Assembly (NCBI GenBank): GCA_035294325.1 | Contig: DATGLE010000005.1 | Coordinates: 1 to 49,442 of the forward strand | Length of the DNA stretch: 49,442 bases | Direction of reading: 5' to 3' | DNA from: DATGLE01 sp035294325 | GTDB lineage: Bacteria; Chloroflexota; Ktedonobacteria; Ktedonobacterales; Ktedonobacteraceae | Part shown: piece after piece, positions 44,875 to 49,442 of the stretch | Numbering within the stretch: position 1 is the first letter of the stretch | Layout of the letters: every line of letters begins with the position of its first letter | Position numbers and translations under genes: made by a program | Notes under the pieces: model-generated | Databases searched by the model: none | Told to the model about the DNA's origin: nothing | Seen by the model: only the letters and a program-made list of their open reading frames with translations

Positions 44875-45834
44875 ATGAAAAATGAATCTACAGTTACAGT
44901 CTCTGCACCCCCGGGTATGGTGTGGATTTCTGGCGGGACCTTTCAGATGGGGTCGGAGGACTTCTACCCCGAAGAAGGTCCCGTCCATCCGGTGACGGTA
45001 GATGGCTTCTGGATGGACCGTTATGCTGTGACCAACGCCCAGTTTCAGGCGTTCGTCGAGGCCACCGGCTACGTCACTGTGGCTGAACGCCCGCTCGCGG
45101 CGAAAGACTATCCCGGCGCGGAGCCGGCGCTGCTGGTCCCCGGCTCGGCGGTCTTTCAGAAGCCAGCGGGCCGCGTGGATCTGCGCGTGCCGAACTGGTG
45201 GGCCTATGTGCCCGGCGCCAACTGGCGCCATCCCGAAGGGCCTGAGAGCACGCTGGAGGGACGCGAGCAGCATCCGGTGGTGCATGTGGCCTACGAAGAT
45301 GCCCGGGCTTATGCTGCCTGGGCGGGCAAGGAGCTTCCTACCGAGGCGCAGTGGGAGTATGCCGCGCGCGGCGGGCTGGAAGGTGCCATTTATACCTGGG
45401 GCGATGAATTTGCCCCGGGCGGCAAGCTGATGGCGAATACCTGGCAGGGGGAGTTTCCCCGGCAGAACCTCTGCCTGGACGGCTATGAAGGTACGTCCCC
45501 GGTGGGATCCTTCCCACCTAACGGCTACGGCCTCTTCGACATGGCCGGTAACGTCTGGGAGTGGACCAGCGATTGGTACCAACCACGACATTCCGCTCCG
45601 GCGAGCAAGCCATGCTGTGTGCCGCTCAACCCGCGCGGCGCCGCGCGCGAGCAGAGCCTTGATCCCGCCGCGCCAGAGTTGAGCATCCCCAGGAAGGTGC
45701 TCAAGGGCGGCTCATATCTGTGCGCACCCAACTATTGCCTGCGCTATCGCCCGGCGGCTCGCATTCCTGAGACCATCGATACCTCTACCTGCCATATCGG
45801 CTTTCGCTGCGTGCTCAATAAGCGCGCATTATAA
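44875..45834 (+). CDS. Formylglycine-generating enzyme (SUMF1 family)
   Basis: 319-aa FGE-sulfatase domain protein. N-terminal MVWISGGTFQMGSEDFYPEE and VTVDGFWMDRYAVTNAQF are the family opening. WWAYVPGANWRHPEGP, PVVHVAYEDARAYAAWAGKE and GNVWEWTSDWY follow. The C-terminal GGSYLCAPNYCLRYRPAAR carries Cys283 and Cys288, five apart, matching the copper-binding pair of true FGEs (human C336/C341), so oxidation of a sulfatase cysteine to formylglycine is likely. No sulfatase gene is in the window. The gene may be read from a leaderless mRNA. Its stop is one base from that of the convergent dioxygenase gene. Confidence 0.92.
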   Translation: MKNESTVTVSAPPGMVWISGGTFQMGSEDFYPEEGPVHPVTVDGFWMDRYAVTNAQFQAFVEATGYVTVAERPLAAKDYPGAEPALLVPGSAVFQKPAGRVDLRVPNWWAYVPGANWRHPEGPESTLEGREQHPVVHVAYEDARAYAAWAGKELPTEAQWEYAARGGLEGAIYTWGDEFAPGGKLMANTWQGEFPRQNLCLDGYEGTSPVGSFPPNGYGLFDMAGNVWEWTSDWYQPRHSAPASKPCCVPLNPRGAAREQSLDPAAPELSIPRKVLKGGSYLCAPNYCLRYRPAARIPETIDTSTCHIGFRCVLNKRAL

Positions 45835-45835
45835 A

Positions 45836-46549
45836 TTACCGCAGGCCCTGCTGGTTCGCCAGATCTGTCAGGCGGTTGCGCACCTCCCACAACTCGGGAT
45901 AGAAAGCATCTTGCAGCGTGCGCGCCAGCAGCGGCATTGGCGTCCCGCCGGTGCCGATAGCATCGGGACCGATCATGCGCTGCGCCAGCTTGAGATGGTG
46001 GGCGCGGAACAACTGGAACACCTCATCATAATCCATGAGCGCCTCGGCCAGCGCCATCAGCAGCGGATAGCGTTCCGCCTGCGTATAGACATCCACCAGC
46101 GAGACATTTTCCCGGGTAAGCAGCGCGGAAAAATCGTCCCACAGCAGGGGCGAAAGCTTCATCAGGGCATGAAAGCCCGGCGAATCCATTCCCGAACCGT
46201 CGCCCAGCACCTTGCGAAACCCGTGGAAATCCCAGGCCGTCATCGTTTCCAGCATATGCAGGTTCTCCAGCATCAAATGCTGAATGCGTATGACGCGGTT
46301 CATCAGGCGCAGCGCTGCTTGCAGGTTCCGTTCTTGCAGGTACGTGCGCACGGTGCGCAGCTCAAACGCGGTCTCCTTCCACCATAGTTCAAAGACCTGG
46401 TGGACGACCTGAAATTGCAATTCATCGTGATGGGCAAGCTGGTCCTCGCTCTTTTGCAGCGAGAGCAGTTCATCGGTGCGCAAATACTGCTCGTAGACGC
46501 TCTTTTCTGGCTCGCGCTTGATAACATGTGGTGTGATATTCTTTGCCAT
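45836..46549 (-). CDS. Tryptophan 2,3-dioxygenase family haem protein, divergent
   Basis: 237-aa helical haem protein, shorter than usual TDO (270-290 aa). ATG 46549 follows GAGAGGGA. The catalytic His is in DELQFQVVHQVFELWW and the haem ligand His in FRAHHLKLAQRMIG, followed by GTGGT. The usual SGFQSxQ(F/Y)R motif, whose Arg binds the carboxylate of tryptophan, is here SGMDSPGFH, so that Arg is replaced by His. L-tryptophan may therefore not be the substrate; an indole or related aromatic is possible. No other kynurenine gene adjoins. Confidence 0.82.
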   Translation of the reverse strand: MAKNITPHVIKREPEKSVYEQYLRTDELLSLQKSEDQLAHHDELQFQVVHQVFELWWKETAFELRTVRTYLQERNLQAALRLMNRVIRIQHLMLENLHMLETMTAWDFHGFRKVLGDGSGMDSPGFHALMKLSPLLWDDFSALLTRENVSLVDVYTQAERYPLLMALAEALMDYDEVFQLFRAHHLKLAQRMIGPDAIGTGGTPMPLLARTLQDAFYPELWEVRNRLTDLANQQGLR

Positions 46550-46781
46550 AAGTATCCCTCTCTGGACTATGTGGAAACTTCGCCGCTTCCTTCTCCTCAT
46601 CCGGTCTTGAAACCAGATGCTGTTTTGAAGAAAGCATAGCATATATCAGCCATCAGGAGTAGGGCCTTGCACATCCTCACGCCTGCGGAGCCGCGCCAGT
46701 GTCGAGGATCAGATACCATATTAGTAACCTTTTGCCGACGAGTTGGGACTTTATTGGCAGAAGGGCGCGAACACTATTACG

Positions 46782-48053
46782 ATGATGAGTATGGATACAA
46801 TAGAGTCGCTGATAACAATGGCACAGGGCGGCGACCTGGACGCCTTCGAAGCTATCGTCAGACGCTTTCGAGGCATGGCCTACGCCAGCGCTTACAGCAT
46901 GCTCGACGACGCACATCTCGCCGAAGACGTGGTGCAGGAAGCATTCATCGAAGCCTACCTGAACCTGTCGAAGCTGCGCGAGCCGGCGGCCTTCGCGGGC
47001 TGGCTGCGCCGCATCGTCTTCAAGCAGGCTGATCGGCTGCTGCGCGGCAAACATCTGTGCACCCTGCCATTGGAGCCGGCGACGGACTTTGACCTGCCCA
47101 CAGAGGATCTTGATCCTGCTCTGCTCATCGAGGGCAGCGAGAAGCAGGGAGCAATACGCCAGGCCATTGCGGCGCTCCCTGAACAGGAGCGCATGGTGAC
47201 GCTGCTCTTCTATGGCTCGGGCTACGCGATCAAGGAGATAGCTGCGTTCATGGATGTTCCGCCGGGCACAATCAAAAAACGCCTGTACGATGCCAGAAAG
47301 CGCCTGCTTTGCAGGCTGCTTGAGAGCGCGAAGGATGTATTGCACGAGATGCAAGATACACCCCGGCGGCATTTCTCCACGCTGGTGCGGCTGCTCATCG
47401 CGGTCCGCCTCGGTGACATCGCGACTGTGAAGGCGACGATCGAGCGCTATCCCATGCTCATCAATTGTAGAATGGCCGAGGTTGATCGCACAGCGTCTCC
47501 CCTGATGCTTGCAATCGGGCATACGCCGCTGCACGAAGCGGCAGCGCACGGCTGCACGGCCATCGCCGATCTCCTGCTGGCATACGGCGCCAACATCGAC
47601 GCCAGGAGAAGAGATGGCGCAACGCCACTGCACGAGGCCGTGTTGTCACATCACAGCGAGATGGTCGAGCTGCTGCTTGAGCGCGGCGCCAGCGTCAACG
47701 CCACTTGCTACGACCAGGTCACGCCGCTGCACCATGCGGTAATGAAGGGCTACCGCGACTGCGTGAAACTGCTCCTGAGCTATGGCGCCGCCGTAAACGC
47801 TCAGGCACGCTCAGGACGCACGCCGCTGCACTGGGCCGCGCTCAAAGGCTACGGCGCCATCGTGCAGCTTCTACTGCGCAATGGCGCGGATGTGCAGGCG
47901 CGGGACGAGCTTGGGCGCACGCCGCTGGAGTGGGCGCGCGCCAGGGAGCAGAACGCAGTAGTGGACCTGCTCTTACCGAATGGTCGCACAGCGGAGCCGT
48001 GCGAGGGAGAGAGCACGAGCACGCAAGCGTGTCGGAAATCAGACTTAAGCTGA
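46782..48053 (+). CDS. ECF sigma factor fused to ankyrin repeats
   Basis: 423-aa protein. I start at ATG 46782; nearby ATGs 46785 and 46791 and TTG 46743 are alternatives, and the ribosome site is weak. Residues about 10-85 are sigma region 2 (FRGMAYASAYSMLDDAHLAE, then DVVQEAFIEAYLNLSKLREP). Residues about 120-180 are region 4 (AIAALPEQERMVTLLFYGSG, IKEIAAFMDVPPGTIKKRLY). From about residue 205 there are five to six ankyrin units (TPLHEAAAHG, TPLHEAVLSH, TPLHHAVMKG, TPLHWAALKG, TPLEWARARE), an unusual C-terminal extension that could sense a protein or hold the sigma inactive. No anti-sigma gene follows; the next gene is the ATPase-beta-like protein, 73 bp away. Confidence 0.92.
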   Translation: MMSMDTIESLITMAQGGDLDAFEAIVRRFRGMAYASAYSMLDDAHLAEDVVQEAFIEAYLNLSKLREPAAFAGWLRRIVFKQADRLLRGKHLCTLPLEPATDFDLPTEDLDPALLIEGSEKQGAIRQAIAALPEQERMVTLLFYGSGYAIKEIAAFMDVPPGTIKKRLYDARKRLLCRLLESAKDVLHEMQDTPRRHFSTLVRLLIAVRLGDIATVKATIERYPMLINCRMAEVDRTASPLMLAIGHTPLHEAAAHGCTAIADLLLAYGANIDARRRDGATPLHEAVLSHHSEMVELLLERGASVNATCYDQVTPLHHAVMKGYRDCVKLLLSYGAAVNAQARSGRTPLHWAALKGYGAIVQLLLRNGADVQARDELGRTPLEWARAREQNAVVDLLLPNGRTAEPCEGESTSTQACRKSDLS

Positions 48054-48126
48054 AATGGAGCGGCAAGATAGTTTTCAAATTTTATTCTGACAACATGACA
48101 TATCGACGACATAAAAGGAGGAACAC

Positions 48127-49194
48127 ATGAGCCAGAAAGCAACCATTCCGGTAGGCGTAGAGCTATTGGGGCGCGTCATCAACAGCAGCGGTACGCCGCT
48201 CGACAGTCAAGGCACTATCACTGCGCAGCAGGCACCAGTTGTGGAGTTGAGCGCACTGGCTGGCAGGCAGCAGCCGGAAAGAGCGCCGCAGATGCTCGAA
48301 ACGAGGATCAAGCTCATCGATCTGCTTGCCCCCATCCCGCGCGGCGGCGCCATCGCATTTTTCGGCGGCGCCGGCCTGGGGAAGCAGGTGGTCACGCAGG
48401 AAGTAATGCAACATTTCATGACGCACCACAACGGGTATGCAGTGCTCGTCGATGTGAGCGAGGATACCTATGAGACTACCGGGCTTGCGGAAATCATCAA
48501 TGAACCCGGGCGGCGCGAGAAAAGTGTGTTCGTGTACGAGCAGCAACAGGCCACACCACAGTTGTGCCGGCAGGCATTGCAGGCGGCGCTTACCATCGGC
48601 GAGCATTTCCGTAAGCAGAGACACGAAGTGCTGCTCATCGCCGAGGACTACGTGGTAAAGCAGGCGGGCAGCAGCGATCTCCAGCCCAGCGCCCAGGCGC
48701 TGGGCATCACGACGCTCCTGCTGGGGCCGGTAGAGGAGAACATTCAGCAGGAAGCAAACATCGCGCTCAATGGTCTGGATGGCCGGCTCGTATTCAGTCG
48801 CGACCTCGCGCGGCAGAATCTATGGCCCGCCATTGATCGCCTGCTCTCCACTTCTCGGCTGCTGGAGAGCAACGCCGTGGGAGCGGAGCATAAACAGATT
48901 GCGGAGCAGGTGCGGCAACTGCTGAGACGCGTGCAAGATCTGCAAGGCACTCAGAATCTCTCGCCCGACGATGAGCAGGCGGTGAAGCGGGCCGCGCGCA
49001 TCCAGCAATTTCTGACGCAGCCGTTCTTCGTCGCCGAACCTTACACTGAAGTCCCCGGCGAATATGTGCGGCTGGCCGATACACTTTCCGGCTTCAAAGC
49101 CCTGTTGGAAGGGCGCTACGATGATCTCCCGGAGCAGGCATTCGCCTTTGTCGGCACCATAGAGCAGGCACTTGCAAAAGCCTCAAAAAAATAA
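48127..49194 (+). CDS. Degenerate F1-ATPase beta-subunit-like protein
   Basis: 355-aa paralogue of AtpD lacking the N-terminal beta-barrel (starts at PVGVELLGRVINSSGTPLD, equivalent to about residue 80-90 of AtpD). The nucleotide fold is recognisable: IKLIDLLAPIPRGG then GGAGLGKQ (residues 80-87), in which the Walker A Lys86 is kept but the Thr is Gln87. The GER motif is SED: Glu112 kept, Arg replaced. The Walker B Asp position is Glu173. The C-terminus YDDLPEQAFAFVGTIEQALAKA is strongly AtpD-like. ATG 48127 follows AAAGGAGG. No other ATP synthase gene is near. Probably a nucleotide-binding pseudoenzyme; role unknown. Confidence 0.88.
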   Translation: MSQKATIPVGVELLGRVINSSGTPLDSQGTITAQQAPVVELSALAGRQQPERAPQMLETRIKLIDLLAPIPRGGAIAFFGGAGLGKQVVTQEVMQHFMTHHNGYAVLVDVSEDTYETTGLAEIINEPGRREKSVFVYEQQQATPQLCRQALQAALTIGEHFRKQRHEVLLIAEDYVVKQAGSSDLQPSAQALGITTLLLGPVEENIQQEANIALNGLDGRLVFSRDLARQNLWPAIDRLLSTSRLLESNAVGAEHKQIAEQVRQLLRRVQDLQGTQNLSPDDEQAVKRAARIQQFLTQPFFVAEPYTEVPGEYVRLADTLSGFKALLEGRYDDLPEQAFAFVGTIEQALAKASKK

Positions 49195-49212
49195 TACCAG
49201 AGCTTTCCAGAA

Positions 49213-49261
49213 GCGGGGGTCAAGGGGGCGGCCGCCCCCTTGCGGGGCGCGGGGTGTCCCC
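49213..49261. repeat. 49-bp GC-rich repeat, copy 2 (inverted)
   Basis: Reverse complement matches 41872-41920 over the full 49 bp with substitutions (GGGGACACCCCGCGCCCC at the start). The centre is a perfect 22-bp palindrome at 49221-49242. It is upstream of the partial gene at 49405. Confidence 0.85.
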
Positions 49262-49404
49262 GCCCAAACTCTTCCTTTCGGGCGTGGTGTGGGGAGCATT
49301 AAATAGCCCTGCTCTAATATATTTGCTACTTGCGTGTATCGTTCAGGCGTACTATGATACAGGGTAGGAAAGAACAGAAGCGTTTTATGCTATGGGAGTG
49401 ATTT

Positions 49405-49442
49405 ATGGGAAGTATTCCCCTCGCTTATGCGATTGATCTGGG
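49405..49442 (+). CDS. Start of a gene continuing beyond the window
   Basis: ATG 49405, 7 nt after GGGAG, then MGSIPLAYAIDLG to the window edge. The strand-plus-glycine opening (YAIDLG) is common in actin-fold kinases and chaperones, but 12 codons cannot decide. Confidence 0.5.
   Translation, partial: MGSIPLAYAIDL

Noticed and set aside
48127..49194. Functional ATP synthase beta subunit
   Set aside because: Missing beta-barrel domain, altered Walker A, GER and Walker B residues, and no other atp genes.

Overview
The window looks like chromosomal DNA of a GC-rich, spore-former-like Chloroflexi bacterium, most plausibly a Ktedonobacteria member. This is an inference from gene style, not from a marker gene: XRE-STAND-TPR regulators, a WD40 lipoprotein, a Tat/lipoprotein sugar-binding protein, a TnpB without TnpA, and intergenic spaces full of repeats. 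I see no rRNA, tRNA, CRISPR array, phage or replication origin.

Layout. 1-9.1 kb: 3'-truncated (by the window edge) pyridine-nucleotide disulfide oxidoreductase, a membrane-anchored low-complexity protein, a MerR regulator with a VC0807-type membrane protein, a seven-bladed WD40 lipoprotein, and a two-gene SDR/LuxR operon. 9.5-20.9 kb: sugar block with araB, araD, araA (complete L-arabinose to xylulose-5-phosphate route), glpD, a fumarylacetoacetate-hydrolase-fold enzyme, a phytanoyl-CoA-dioxygenase-like enzyme, an orphan ABC sugar-binding protein divergent from an AraC regulator, and an ATP-grasp ligase. 21.3-38.8 kb: nitrogen-heterocycle/carbamoyl block. On the minus strand: cyclase-family hydrolase, three-subunit molybdenum hydroxylase, carbamate kinase, uracil-type NCS2 permease. 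On the plus strand: AllH-like (DUF2877), PucR regulator, FdrA/AllF, YlbE/AllG (DUF1116), PEP-mutase/isocitrate-lyase-family enzyme. The two arms look like one divergon, now split by a 2.5-kb island with an XRE repressor, an unknown 190-aa protein and an intact-looking TnpB nuclease. 38.9-49.4 kb: an 869-aa HTH-NB-ARC-TPR regulator divergent from a 23-codon ORF, two M20 peptidases, a formylglycine-generating enzyme, a divergent tryptophan-dioxygenase homologue, an ECF sigma factor fused to ankyrin repeats, and a degenerate F1-ATPase-beta-like protein.

How the genes may work together. In the nitrogen block the permease would import a pyrimidine-like ring, the molybdenum enzyme would hydroxylate it, the cyclase-family enzyme would open or trim it, the AllFGH-like complex would move a carbamoyl group to phosphate, and carbamate kinase would make ATP. 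The specific substrate is not determined by the sequence.

Between genes there is an unusual set of long perfect inverted repeats (22-33 bp arms, mostly a TGC, TGT, TTC or GAA triloop) whose arms differ from copy to copy, together with a GCGCC-TGC-GGCGC core motif and a small hairpin near the consensus GTGTCGGAAATCAGACAC that recurs upstream of plus-strand genes.
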